From Udeniomyces pyricola (taxonomy: Eukaryota > Basidiomycota > Tremellomycetes > Cystofilobasidiales > Mrakiaceae): a stretch of 64,000 nucleotides of DNA. Below the pieces are notes generated by a model. That model was not told where the DNA came from and did not search any database. It worked only from the letters and a program-made list of their open reading frames with translations. The stretch covers positions 311,389 to 375,388 of the forward strand of contig BCIK01000004.1 in the NCBI GenBank assembly GCA_039545295.1, given 5' to 3'. The stretch's first letter is position 1. Every line of letters starts with the position of its first letter. This document shows positions 26,301-38,985 of the stretch, piece by piece. Position numbers and translations under genes: made by a program.

Positions 26301-28890
26301 ACGCCTAAACGTCGACCCTCTCTGACGACTACCGATAGCAACAGCAGAAAACGGCTTCGCTTGGATCCTATAGTCTCCCCTACAGTGGGTGATGAAGACG
26401 ATCCTTTTGTCTCCACGTCTTTCCCTCCTAATTCATCCCACCACGACACTTCCCATCCCGCAGCTCCCATCCAAACCACGCCTCATCCTCCGGCGACTCC
26501 GAAACTTCCAACTCTCCATCATCCGACCACGGTATCTTCACCTTTCTTCGTCACGTCCTCTTCCCCTCCCCCTCCGGCGTTACCCCTCGCCAACACGCTC
26601 ATCCTACTTTCGGGTGACCTCTTCCTTCCCTCCCAATCGGCTTCCCAGACCCGTAAAAGCCTCCAGCGCATTCGCGACGCAGGAGGTGAAGGTCGCTCTT
26701 GGTGGTGGGTCAAGCACAAACAACAAGGTGGTAGTGACGGTGGTAGTGGTGGTGGTGAGAATCCCACGAAGCAAAGCAGTAGAAAGCATAGGAAAGGGGA
26801 AAATCGATCTGAGCTACAAGACGTTTTGGTCAAGGAAGGAGTGGTGTTTAAGAAAGCTCCTAACAAGTTGGGTGATGTAAACGTTGGTAGGGATAGGATC
26901 GATGAGAGTGGTATAGGCGAGATGGTTGTGGATGAGGTCAAGACGAAGATGCAGATTGTCTTTTTGGGGAGGTGGAAATCGTCGAGTGATACCCAACGTG
27001 TATGTGTCCCTTTCAATCATATCCTCCCTCTTTATAATCCCCCCTCCTCCTCAACCTTCCTTCTCGATCTTCCCATCTCATTCTTCCCCCCCTGGTTCTT
27101 CCCTGTTATTTGGATTTGCCTCTTTCATTCTCCATCCAACCTCGTTTCCATACCATGATCCATTTCCTATCCCACCTTTGTCAAGTGTCTAACAAACCCC
27201 TCTCGCATTACATCCTTCCAACCCCCAACCCCCCCCTCTCCTCCCTATGTTTCTTTTTCTTCTCCCGTCTAGGCAAGGAGCCTCGGTCTTAAAGTCCGGA
27301 CGTGGCTCTGGCTCGAAGATCTCCTCGATGCCAAGTTTAACCTCTCAATGTATCCTTTTCAAACCGATCGCGACGTGCGCGAGACGCCGGACGGTCGGGC
27401 GGGGTGGTACGAACCTTGGGAGAAAGCCGTCAAGGGGTTTGAGAAACTTGTACGTCATAGGTCGCTTCTTCTTCTTCAAATTAATATTATTGTCATTATT
27501 GTTATGTTGCTTCTCTGCGTCCTTCTTTCCTGACTCGATCCAACCCAACCCTCTTTCTTTCTCTCCCTTCTACAATACGACGACACTACTCCTTTCTCCC
27601 CTCCCTCCCCCCCTTCCCGAACTCTCGTTACCCTGCATTAGAGCTTCACCTCGACTGCGCATTCCTCAAATTCCCAATCGTACTTTGCCCATGTCATTTA
27701 CGCTCTCGGGTCGACGTATAGCAACCATCTCTGGCGATCGACGACGTGAGTCTTGTCGGGTCCCTCTTGCTGTCGTGAACCTTTGTTACGTCAACAAGTG
27801 AGGGGGGAGGAAAGAGAGAAGGGAGGGGGGGGGGTGTAATTCCTTTTCGGATACGTATGGATTGGGGTCGGGCGGACTTTGAGTCTCCTTGCACCTCGTC
27901 TTCGGCACTAGCTTACAACTCATCGAATTTGCTCGATTTCCTTTCCTTTTCTCTTCTTTCACTGACGCTTCTTGTGTGTGTGTTTTTTGTGTGTGCTCTT
28001 TGCTTGATGATGTCTATTGATAGGCACTTGCTTTGTCCACCGTATGTGCTTTTCCTCCACTCGTTTCGTTACGTCCATCACACACATACATACATACTCA
28101 TATACTCACATCTTCTCTCCCTTCTCATGCTCTCCCAACCCACCTCTCCCATCTTTCTTCTACCCACTTTCCAAACCCGTTTTCTCCCCCTCGTCTGATC
28201 TTTCTTTCTCAACCCACCCCCTTTTTTTATTTTTTTTTATTTTTTTATTTTAAAAAACTAAAAAAAAAACTGACTCTTAGCGACCCACCGATCGACCCGC
28301 CTTCTCAGAAGCTCTTTGCCGCCTTCAAGATGGGTACCGTCGTCGCCGTCGGTGACGCCCGGGTTTGGATCCAAACGTGCTGGTCGAAACGGGCGAAGTT
28401 GGACCATGTGACGTTCGTTCCGGCGACAAAGGAAGGTAAGACGGTGAGGATGATCAAACCTGGGGGGAGTCATGAGATAGTGACGGGGAAAGACAAGAAA
28501 AAGAAGAAGAAGGTGGAAGGCGATGATGATGAGGAAGGGAAAAGGATTCATGATGTGATGAAGGGATCATCAGGAGAGGAGAAGAAGGGGGTTCATATTG
28601 GGGCTGGTGGGACGACTAGGCAGGTCGTTTGGAGTGGTGGTGATGGTGGTGGTGGTGGTGATGGGGTTAAGAACGGAAAGGTTGGAAAGATGAAGACTCG
28701 AGGGACGTCGATCCTCCCGGATGCAGTCGTTTCAGCACCTGTCGATCCTGGAGTTGGAGAGGGGAAGATCAGGAGAGGCCGAGGAGCAGCGTCAGGTATC
28801 GGCCGGGGTCCATCGTCGGTTGGAGTGAGAGTTGGGATCGAAAAGGGAAAGGATCGGATAAGGGCCTTGAAGAAGACGGAAACCAGATGA
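23370..28890 (+). CDS. ARID-like domain protein with two C-terminal BRCT-like modules, 1462 residues
   Basis: Predicted nuclear DNA/chromatin protein. Six exons sum to an exact multiple of three: 23370-23687, 23838-26999, 27273-27449, 27642-27745, 28024-28041 (18 bases) and 28281-28890 (TGA). Residues about 35-115 look like the ARID/BRIGHT fold: FWSLLLASWDRRGYD, then VFDAWILAWEVEKRGGYGEV joined to SKLWLEVVESV across intron 1. A charged helix rich in Glu/Arg follows (about 24160-24290), then roughly 750 residues of Ser/Pro-rich disorder. BRCT-like module 1 is split by a Gly/Lys insertion: LILLSGDLFLPSQ (about 26600) and IVFLGRWKSS plus RSLGLKVRTWLWLEDLLDA (to about 27330). Module 2 is YFAHVIYALGSTYSN, STTHLLCPP (completed by the 18-base exon) and VVAVGDARVWIQTCW. 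The tail is Lys/Gly-rich. Paired BRCTs usually bind phosphopeptides; the ligand is unknown. Both domain calls are by pattern only. Confidence 0.82.
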
Positions 28891-29802
28891 TGAGTTCAAA
28901 GGAGGATTTTTTCCCCTTGTTTTTGAGAGGGGGGGGTGGGGGGGGGGTGGGAGGTGGCGTCTGTCCGAGGAAGGGACGGAAGAGGGTTTGGAAGGTCACA
29001 TATAATATGATAAGCATTGGGGCTAATAGTAACGTAAGACTCTCGTCTCGTGATTGAGGGATTTGTGACGTGTAATATATATATATTATATGGCCGGCCG
29101 GTCGAAGCTAGCTAGCTAGCTATTAGGCAGGAAAGCTTACTTCTTCTACTTGTGCGTTTCTTGGATCGAGGTTGAATAACCACGGACAGACTTATCAATC
29201 CATGCAACCCTAGCAGTGGCCTACGTACGTACCGGCTGGCTGGGCTGGCCGGCATCGAAATCACTTGAACCAATCCAAATTGCAAGAGAAGACCCAATCA
29301 TGAATGAATTCGGACGCGCGTGTATATGCAGGCCGACCAAGAGAATGGAAAGATAAGATAAAAATCGACCTGGATAATAATGATAACCAAAGGCGCAAAT
29401 TGATCTTCATGTCGTAATACAACGCTGAGAACATTCAGATCAAGATATTTTGCAACGAAATAAACAGAAGGAGGGGGGGGAGGGGGGGAGGGTTACGATT
29501 ATGTATGATCAAGGGTATACGTAAAACGAATAGAGGTGTCGATCAAGAGCGAGAAGTGAGGATGGTCAAAGCCGATGTCAAGTTATGCATGATGAGAGGA
29601 AGAGGATGACGAGAGGGTTGAGAATCGAAAGGAGATTAGGAATCGATTGACGGCACAAGGAAGATTGATGGGTGAGATGATGATGATGATGAATGTATCG
29701 ACGCGTTGGGAGGAAGCAAACAGGAAACGCAAGACTAAATATCGAGGAACAAAACAGAAAGGATCAAAGAAAGAAGAAAAGAAAATCCTGGGACAAGGAG
29801 GA
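28891..29802. other. Intergenic between convergent ARID-BRCT and Zn2Cys6 genes
   Basis: G-rich tracts at 28926-28951 and 29474-29492. A palindromic-word island lies at about 29065-29345, with ggccggccgg, then gctagctagctagc, then ctacgtacgtacc. A purine-rich stretch runs from 29560 onward. No gene recognised; poly-Pro or poly-Lys open frames are simple-sequence artefacts. Confidence 0.6.
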
Positions 29803-32800
29803 TCAAGAAGGAGGAAGAGGGCGAAGTTTGAAGGCCAAAAAAAAACAAACGAGAGATGTCATGAAAGAGCTGCTAGGTGAGTTGAAAGAGATGTTTCGGG
29901 AACCTGGAAGGAAAGAGCAAGAAGGAGTGTACGAGAAAAAAAGGAGAGAGAGAGAAGAACGCAAGAACAAGAGGTTTGACATGAGCAAGACAAGAGAGTA
30001 ATACCAATTCCTTGAGGTCAGCCATGAGAAAGAACGCCAGGTAGAACATAGGAAAAAGGGCCAAAAGGGAGAGGCTGATTGGGGAGGGGGAAGGGAAAGA
30101 GAAGTCTGATCGTACTCGGAAGTTTCAAAGTCTCGAAAGATGTCTTCGATGGAGAGGTTTCCATCCACTACTGGTTCAGACTGTAACATGAACAGGAAAG
30201 GAACGGAGATCCAGAGATGGAAGCAGAATGGAGCATCAGCAATCGTTTTTTTTTTGTCGAAGTCTACCACTCCAGCTCTCAACCCAACTGAGCCTCAAAC
30301 GCCTCAGAATCGGGAGACTCACAAAAGGCCAACCGACACCCAAGTTGGAATCCTTGAGGTTTTGAAGCTCATCGAGTTCATCGTCGACCGAAAGCAGATC
30401 CGACGAATCCAATCCGCGTTGTTGAAAGTGACCCCCACCATTGCCATTCCCATTCCCAATTTGAGGCCCAGCGAGACCACCACCACCACTATTGACTGGG
30501 ATGTTCGTTCCACTAGGACCACGTGACCCACTTCCTGCTGAGACCCCTGCACTCAGAATCCCATCGACACCCCTGCCTCCCCGACTGGTCGGGGCGGAGC
30601 TACCCTCAATCGTCTCATGGGTCGACCCGCCTCGACTAGCATCCCCATCATCCCCTCCAAAAGACTTCCTAAGATTCCCAATCTCTCCACCTGCGCCAAA
30701 GGCCCCACTTCCTTGACGATAGAAGCTCCCAGTATCGGTTGCCTCGATGACGACCGCGAGGTGGTTTCCTCCGGCATCGACGGGCCCGTTGGGATCTATG
30801 AATTGTTGTTGCTGTTGCGCGGCCAAGACGGGACCCGAGTAGCTGTTGGAGGAAACGTCGGTGAACATGGGCTGCTGATACTGCTGTTGTTGGTCTTGCT
30901 GCTGCTGTTGCTGCTGCTGCTGCCGCTGGTGGTGAGTGAGCCATTCCGCTGGCGTCGATCCATCGACGACCTCACCCGCAACGCCACCCTCAATCGTTCC
31001 CTCCACCTTGTATTTTCGACTCTGGTCAAGCGAATCCTCACCGACGGTCGATTCGGCCCGAGTCGGACTGAGATGCATCCGCAAGCTCGAGTTGCGCGAT
31101 GACACATGGACGAGGGACTGAAAGAACTTGGCTTGGAAGAACGCAGCGTCCCGTGGGTTCTTGGCCGCGGCCGAGCAGACGCGATGGGCTTGGATGAGGG
31201 TTTCGAAGATGATTTCGGAGCAGTCTTTTGAGATTTGGTGAATGTTCTGCTCATCAAAAGAGAGCGGCCAAGGAGGGAAGGGGGGGGGGGGAGATCAGCC
31301 AAGACACTAATGACAGAAGGGCGATCTTATCTTCAACGCGAGAATGTCATCAAACAAACCCCCTCAACCAACCCATCGGCGACCCACTTACCTTTGCAAG
31401 GAACAACGCCGCCGTCGACGTGCCAAACGTGATGAGATCCTGACTGTAAATAAGGAACGTGGCCAGGTCGGTGACGAGGTACCGGACGACGTTCAGAGCC
31501 GAAGTGATACTCTTGGCAAAGGCGTGAAGGTAGTTGCCGTGACTTGCGACGGTCGAAGACGTTAGAGATGTTCCTGGACGGGGATTAGGATCAAGGATGG
31601 AAAGTTGGAGAACACTGACGATGTGATAGCGGTAAGAGAGAACCGAGGACGAGCCGTAAGTCAGTCTATCGGCCAGGTTGAATCAAGACCAAGGTCGAAC
31701 CACGAAAAGACACGGAAACGAGAGTAAGAGTGAAACGAAAAAAAAAAAACGAAAGTAGACGAGGGACGTACTCGATCTCAAACTCTATGAGAAAGTTGTA
31801 AAACCCAATCATGGTCTTGCAGCTCGGATGAAGGTCCTGGGATCGTGCTACGAAAGACGAATTGTTCAAACCAGACACGATCGTATCAGGTCAGCGTCAC
31901 CACTAGTACCTCATCGTTCAAACATCAATGGCAGAACAAGACAAAAGAGTCTACGACGTTCACCCCCTCTCACTTTCCTCCTGTCGCTCAATCCACCTTC
32001 AGACAGGGAATTAGACAGTATGGGCGCAGTGAACATACCTTCGTCTTCAATCCAATCCCGACGCCAAACCCGGAACGCCTCATGTTGGTGCAACATCAGC
32101 ATCGCTTGCACGGCTGGTTCGGTTGTCTTCCTGATCTTGGCTGTGAACTCGGTGATATGGATCAGTGGGAGACTGGCAGCGAGCATCGCGTCCGAATAAC
32201 AGTAGTATTGAGCTGAGGGTGGGATACAGAGACATTGAGGAATGGTAAAGGTAAGATGATGAGAGAAAACACGATGAATCGGAAGAACGACAACACATGT
32301 GATTGAAGAGAAACACGCACGATGATCCACAGACCAACTGAGGATGTCTTTATGGTATATCCGATCAATCATCATCGGACGGCCTTGTTGCAACATCATG
32401 CTGTAGAGCAAAGAATCAAGCAAACAGAATCTCATCAGTATGGTTCTCTTTCTTTTTGAGCTGACCCAAGCGACATGAGAAGGATATGAGCATGCGGATG
32501 TCTGAAACGCCAGAGATACGAACGTCATGTCAAAGCAGATGAGCTGAAAGAAACACCGCTCGCGGTCCTACCACACCAATGATCCCACACACACACACAG
32601 AAGAAAAAGAAAGAAAAAGAACAAGTTAAACAAATCCGAGCGTTTCTTGTGCTTTTCAGAGAGAGAAATGGAAGGAACGTCGACGATGTCTTTGATCAAA
32701 GCGAGACGGGACGAACGAGAATTTCTCGAGCTTCAAGCTCGTTGTCCGGCAGGGGTCGTTGGCTGTACAAATGCAGGTCAAGCTCTGCAAAGAGAAAAGG

Positions 32801-35800
32801 AAGGTCGAGGGATGTGCAACGTGACGGAATGGAATGGTAAGTGAAGCGTCCGAGAGCGAAAAATCTCAGAGCAAGAAAGAGACACCTGTGGAAAACAAGA
32901 GGATGCCGGCGCGTCTCGGGCAGGAACCGGAAACTCACCAAAAGCAAGTCGGACGGCTAAGTAATGAGGAGGGGGGGGGGGGCGATCCAGGAGACGTCAT
33001 TAGTGGTCATGTCTTGCCTCATGCGTCTAGGAAAACTCAGCCTAAAGAGAACCAAAGAAGAATGAGTCATGTGGACTTACCATATCCGACTCTTCTCCAA
33101 CCACCGGTCTCTCCCGCCTCTTTCCAAAACGCTAGTAACGCAAGGCCTTGGATGAGCCCAATCTCCACGACGCCCTCTTCAAACGCCCGGCCCATCATGC
33201 GGTTTGAAAACGAAAGCAGGGAATGGTAGTACTGGGGGAGGAGAACTTTGGCAGACACGGTGAGGATGCATGAAAAGAGGATAGGTGAGCGTGTTCGGGT
33301 GTAGGTCGGCGTGTGCAGTGCGGGATCGCATATATCGGAGAACACGTTCAGACGCGTGTGGAAACTGACGAAGTAAAGGGGTAAACGAGGATAGGAGGGA
33401 GACAAATGTCAGCAGAAACGGGAGAGAAGGAACTAATCAAAGAGGCAAACGTTGACTGACCATTCGAAGAGTTCCTCGACATCATCTTCTGGCACGAGGC
33501 CCGCTGTAACAGGATCCTCCCAACCCTTACTCGTCTTTCGACCGCCCGTTTTGACGTTGGTTCCTTTCGTGGCCGTATCGCTCGTTGCACTGGCATCCAT
33601 GCTTTCCGTCCGTCTTCGTTTCCGAGTGCGTTCCGTGACTAGATCTTGGAGCGAGCGGTCGGACAACCCAAGGATTGCCTGAGATCGATCTTCGGATCCA
33701 CCTCGATCCTCTGACATTTGATCGCCATCATGACCCTTGTCCCGGTTTCCTGACTCTTCTCTTCCACTACGACTCCTTCCACCCGTCCTCAACTCTTCGC
33801 TCGTCCCGACGTTGTTTCCATGGACGTTCGCTCCACCGCCCGCGCGCGCGACGACATGCTCGGCTCGATTGAAGACCTCGGCGAGTGAAAGCGCGCCTTC
33901 CCCCTCACGTACGCGGGGCGACGAGTCATCCGGCAGACCTTTCGAGGAACCCGGTGGGGTCTGTACATCTGCCATGGGTCGAAGGGCATGAGGAACGACA
34001 GGGAGAGACCGATGCTCAGCTTGTCGATCTGACGAGGTCGGGTTCGAGTGTTGTTGATGCAAGTGATCAGAAGCATCGTTGAGAATTCCCTTGAGCGACC
34101 AAACTTGGTGCGAGGTATAGCGAGGGAAGTGTGAGCTGAGAGGACCATGAGCGGTTTGGGAGCCCTGCTGACTGGTGGCAGTGTGATTGGTCGTCCGCGA
34201 CGAAGAGGAAGGGGATGGTATAGGCGATTGACCTATGGTTCCAGAACCGGGTCCTTGAGTCAAGGAATCCCTCGGGCTGGCCCCTCTGGTAAACGACGTC
34301 GGAGGTGGATAGAGCGAGTTGGAGGCAGCAGATGTGATCGGAGCAGATGATTTGGTTGAGGGAATGTTGACGCCTTGTGCCGTCTCGCCTGGAGGAGGGA
34401 AGGGCTTGACGTCGTATAGGTAGTTGCCGCTCGAGGGCAGATTGAGGCTGAAGCTTGGCACCTGAGAGGGCTCTGGTAACGAACCGGTCGATGAGGGGAC
34501 CGACGATAGGACAGACATCGATTGATCGGTCATCGGGGTCGAGAACGAGCCGTGTTGAGATTGGAAGTTAAGCTGTGGCTGCTGCTGGGCCTGTTGTTGC
34601 TGCTGCTGTTGCGGTTGCTGCTGATGCTGATGCTGTTGCTGAAATTGATGCTGCTGGAGCTCCTGCTGCTGCTGATGAGCATACTGTAAAAACGGGTTAT
34701 AGTAGCCGAGATGTGGCTGCTGCTGCTGCTGATGCTGGTGAGAGGGCGATGGTGGCGGATTCAGCGATTGCGAGGTGAGGGATTGCGATGACTGTTGTAT
34801 AACAGGAAATGAAGGGTTATACATCTGATAGATATTGGGCGTTTGCTGATACGATGCCGGTGGGAAGGCGTTCGATCGCCCACTCAAATCAAATGACGGG
34901 GTTTGCGTTGAGGGCAGGAACTGCTGATGCCCCTGAGGAGAGAACTTGTACATCTGCTGTTGTTCCTGTTGATGTGCGATGGTTTGAGAAGGATGGCAGG
35001 GTTGGGGAGGAAGTTGGCGGATCAATGAATTCGCCGAAGAGACGTCAGATGAGCAAGTTGACGTAGGCGAGCAAACGTTAGGGTGAGAAGAATGATTGGC
35101 GGGTGATTGAGTTGCCTGAGACCCGAAATTTAATTGGGATTGACGCTGGAGAGAGGTAGAAGAGGAAGGGTGAGACGAGGAGGGCCCATAGGGTATAAAT
35201 GTCTGTTGATGGATCGAGTAGGGGTTGGACGCCGATGAATTCAATGAGGGAGACTTGATGATATTATTGCTGCTGCTACCTGCATCATGGGTATCATCTG
35301 GCAAAGAATTCGACAAGCTCGCCAGTTGTTGACTCTGCACAGGGCGAGGGACGTGATGCGATGATGGGTTGGCTGGTACGTAGGTTGTGACAGAGTCCCG
35401 GCGTTCGTCTCTGTCTCCTCTGAAGCGTTTGGGCGACCAGGTATGAAAGGAAGAGGTGGAAAGGAGAATAGGAGAAGAGCTATGTTAGTCTTCACTGAGG
35501 GCATCTACGTGCATGTCTGATCACATTGGCAGGACGTCTTGGATGTACGAGACAAAAAAGAAAAGAACGCGAGAAAGAGTTCTGGCGAGCATCATACGCG
35601 ACCAGTGTCCACGCTCAAGGCCGATACTCTCTGGACTTCCCTGGTCCTTGATAAAACGGATGAACCCAACGATACGCTGAGTGGCACCAACTCGATGGGA
35701 GCATCAGCCAGGGGAGAGAGCAAGACCGGAAGCAAACGTAGAGGAAAAGACTGAAATCAAGATCAAGGGGGTTGAGGGTCTCCAAACATATATCTTGCGG

Positions 35801-36836
35801 AAGCAATTGTTTCGGAGTGAGGTTTCCACCATCATACCCATCGCGCTTTAGTGTCTTGAGTCAGGATGAAGAGTACGGATGAGGACTGTACGGCACGATT
35901 TTTGACTTGCAAAGGCGAAGATGGAAGGGATGAGACTGGTGCAAGTCGAAAGGCAGTGGCAGGGAAGAGTATGACGCGTTGAGGGCAAGGGGCGGTGCAA
36001 GCAGCAAAAGCGCAGCGACCAGTCCGATCGCCCCCCGCCCCCCCCCCCTTCTGCCTCCCTGCTTCCCTCACTCATGATACTATCCAAGGACGGAAGCATC
36101 GAGCGCGTGGTTTAGACATGCTCGGACAGAGAGATGGGCGAGAGACAGGAGCAGGTGCTTGCCAATAGACGGTATGGATGTGGATGTCGTCGAATGGGTG
36201 GACGAGTTCTTCTTCTCTCCGAGCCGAATGCCGACCGACGGTAGAACGGACACCTTGTTCTCTTTCCCCGTCTTAAATAGATTCCGCTTGGTCTTCATCC
36301 TACCATCTCTCCATAAGCCTCTCCCATCTGTCCGATATACGAAACACGATCCACAATCCACAATCCACCCTGAGCAACACATCTGCCAGTTTGCCAAACC
36401 TCCCGCTCGAGGACTCCTCGATTCCGATCGATGAGCGATGCAGCAAACGGCCAGAATCTGACGCCGCCGGCCTACAACTCAGTCTGACCTCCACTAGCTC
36501 GACTCACTTTGACTTTGATCCAACTTTCCTTCCCCTCTTTTGCTGTCCATACAAGCACTCAAGCTTGAGTCTCGTGCATCTGGCGCAAGTTTCGCGAGGT
36601 CCGGACATGAGCTCATCGACGGGACGACACTTGACTTTGGTTGTTCGGCAGGCGAGGCAGGCTTCCTTGGGCTTGCCAGGCTTCATCGGTCTGGCTTGCT
36701 GCTGAGCTGATGAGGAGGGAAGCAGCGACGTAGGGGCGGTTGGCGTTGGGTGCGACGGAAGCGAGGGTTTCGTGTCGACGGAGGAAGCCGAAGGGGACGA
36801 TGGCATTGGTGAAGAAATTGAGGGTGAGTCTGCCAT
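29803..36836 (-). CDS. Zn2Cys6 fungal transcription factor
   Basis: Nuclear DNA-binding regulator. Exon 1 (36836-36504) has a binuclear zinc cluster with spacing C-x2-C-x6-C-x13-C-x2-C-x6-C, from CLACRTTKVKC to CTRLKLEC, followed by basic residues and a gtgagt donor. A long exon (about 35450-33440) is Ser/Gln-rich with many Gln runs and ends at GLVPEDDVEELFEWS. The fungal middle homology region follows in short exons: FHTRLNVFSDICDPALHTP (about 33340), IGLIQGLALLAFWKEAGETG (about 33140), RPLPDNELEAREIL (about 32740), LLDSLLYSMMLQQGRPMMID (about 32390), and more near 32130, 31820 and 31500. The C-terminal exon (31240-30320) has another Gln run and DELDELQNLKDSNLG. A gtgagt donor near 30320 joins it to SEPVVDGNLSIEDIFRDFET. 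The end is uncertain: 29803 assumes no further intron; 29873 is an alternative. One or more small exons between 35590 and 36500 are unplaced. Target genes cannot be inferred. Confidence 0.87.
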
Positions 36837-38985
36837 GACGAAGAGAGAGGCGAGGCTGGGCGGAAGGGGTAAGGATAGTCAGGTAAGAGGAAGAGGACGA
36901 GGAAGGGTCGTCAGGGTGAGAATCAGGATATCAGGAAGGGGCGCCGCGCGCTCATATGTCATAGGCGAATTAGACGAGACGCGTGCCGGGGGGGGGGGGG
37001 GGGGGGGGCGACGAAGGGGGAAAGGAGGCAAACTACCAAATTCAAACGCGGCGACTTATTACATAATCCGTCGCTTTTCGGCTCTGCACTTATGTGCTCA
37101 ATATGCTTGACGCACATATATCATGCGCTCATTATGCATCTATATTCATGCATGGCCCTGACATGCCGTATATACGTGTACCTATACGTCATGTATCATA
37201 TATCATATATCATATATTATATACCATACGTTATACGGCATGCATCATGGATCTTGTCCTTGTTCCGCACCTGCCTCATCATGATTTCGCGTCCGGCGGC
37301 TATCAAAAGAAAAGAAGAATTGACGCAACGAAACGGAAAGGGGGGGGGGGGAGCTCAACCTGCAGTGTGCAAAGATTAAGGAACCGTTGATTGTTTCCCA
37401 CACATAAAGATGATGTGAAAACTTTTCTTTTTTGTGTGGGGGAGAGGAGAGGGGACCAAGGTCGAAGAATTCCCACCGATCAACTCAGAAATCGAATTGA
37501 AGACATCGTGAAAAGCTGCAGTTAAGTTAGCTGCAAGCGTGAGATAAAAAAAAGGAGTGGAACTTGGTCGATGGTCGATCACTTTGATGATAATGATATT
37601 ACGTCCTTGTTTACTCAGTCACTCGTCAGCTCAAATGTTGAACCGCGATATCATCGGACTGGATGTTGGAATATCAATCACGCATGCATGCGCATCGAAG
37701 TTGATACTGGTTGATACGTTGACTGACGCATGGCGTCATGCAAACTGTCACTTGGACGGCCTGCTATGCATGCTACATTGCTGCTGGGACGTTGGACGTT
37801 GCAGGGCACGTTGGATGTTGGATCAGACTGAGGGTGTTTTTACGCTGATTCGATGTGACCTCATCGACTTATCGATCATCATTTGGCTTTGTTTTACTTC
37901 CGAATTATGTTTAACGTGATCCGATCACTTCAACATCAATGCGAGACCCACGGCTGATGATTATATGATACAACTTTCGATCGCTTCACACCTTGGGCCT
38001 TGATAGAGATTATCGATCATGAGTCGAACGAAATTTAACGGTCGACCGACTGAAGAGCATCGTGACCACACACACAAGTATGCAGATGTATCCATGATCG
38101 GTCAGTCGGTGGACCGGTCAATTCAGCAGTGTCTACCACAAGCTCGTGTCTAGTCAAGCTGCCAACAATATATCAACAGTTACAGATGCACTCCGCAGTG
38201 TCAAATCAAGCTGCGCGCGGACTAATACGTAATGGCTAGGCCAATTTCCTTTGGATCGTTTTCTCGTCTCGGCCATGTCCGAGATTCAAACGGCTCCCGG
38301 AAGCGCGGCGAGTTTCTGGAAGCTCGGCGTGCGTCGCGGCAAGTTACACGTTCCACAGGCACGACTTGATTCGTCCAACACGCGTCGATCCACGCATGTG
38401 CGTGGAACGTCTCCTGTCGGCGCATTATGACATGCATGCGAATGTAAATGCCAAGTACACGTGAATCTGATATCTGAACGCGTGCACGTACATAGTGGCA
38501 TGGGTCGCGTGGGTTCATCGTTACTGTATATTGTATAGGTGAAGCTCTATGATAGGTGACCCTGACATCATGCATCATTGAACTCGATCGATATATCCGT
38601 TTCTCTAGCTTTCCCATCATCTCGTGTGTGCGCGCACAAGCCATCGACAATTACGTCAATCACACCATCCAGATCTAAATCTAGTATATAAGTACCTCTG
38701 ATCAATCTAACCCTTTCCACAACCTTTCGACCCAACCTATCATGCTGACTTTGGCGCCCCGACTGGACCACGCCAACCGTTCTGCCACATGCAACCCTCC
38801 CGACGTCGAGGCGGATTTCGGATCGGATACGACGGAAAGCGTCGCTTCGAGACGGAGGAACGTCGTTCCTGTCGAGGAGGAGATGATGACGGTAGGATGG
38901 ATACGGCTTAGCGAATCAGAGAAGATTGAGGAAGAAAAGAAAAACGAAGACGAACATGAAGAAAAGAGAGATCAATATCAGTTAG
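36837..38985. other. Large intergenic region upstream of the Zn2Cys6 gene
   Basis: 2.1 kb. It holds a poly-G tract at 36990-37008, another at 37339-37351, an interrupted repeat of catatat units at about 37194-37222, and then about 1.4 kb with many self-complementary words (tgcatgcat, gatcgatc, acgtgc, gcgcgc). A possible small plus-strand gene with a TATA-like box lies at 38742 and is described under findings. I see no tRNA or recognised protein in the middle. Confidence 0.55.

Noticed and set aside
38221..38350. Possible tRNA because of a gattcaaacggctccc-like string
   Set aside because: No matching acceptor stem, A box or anticodon loop could be built around it.
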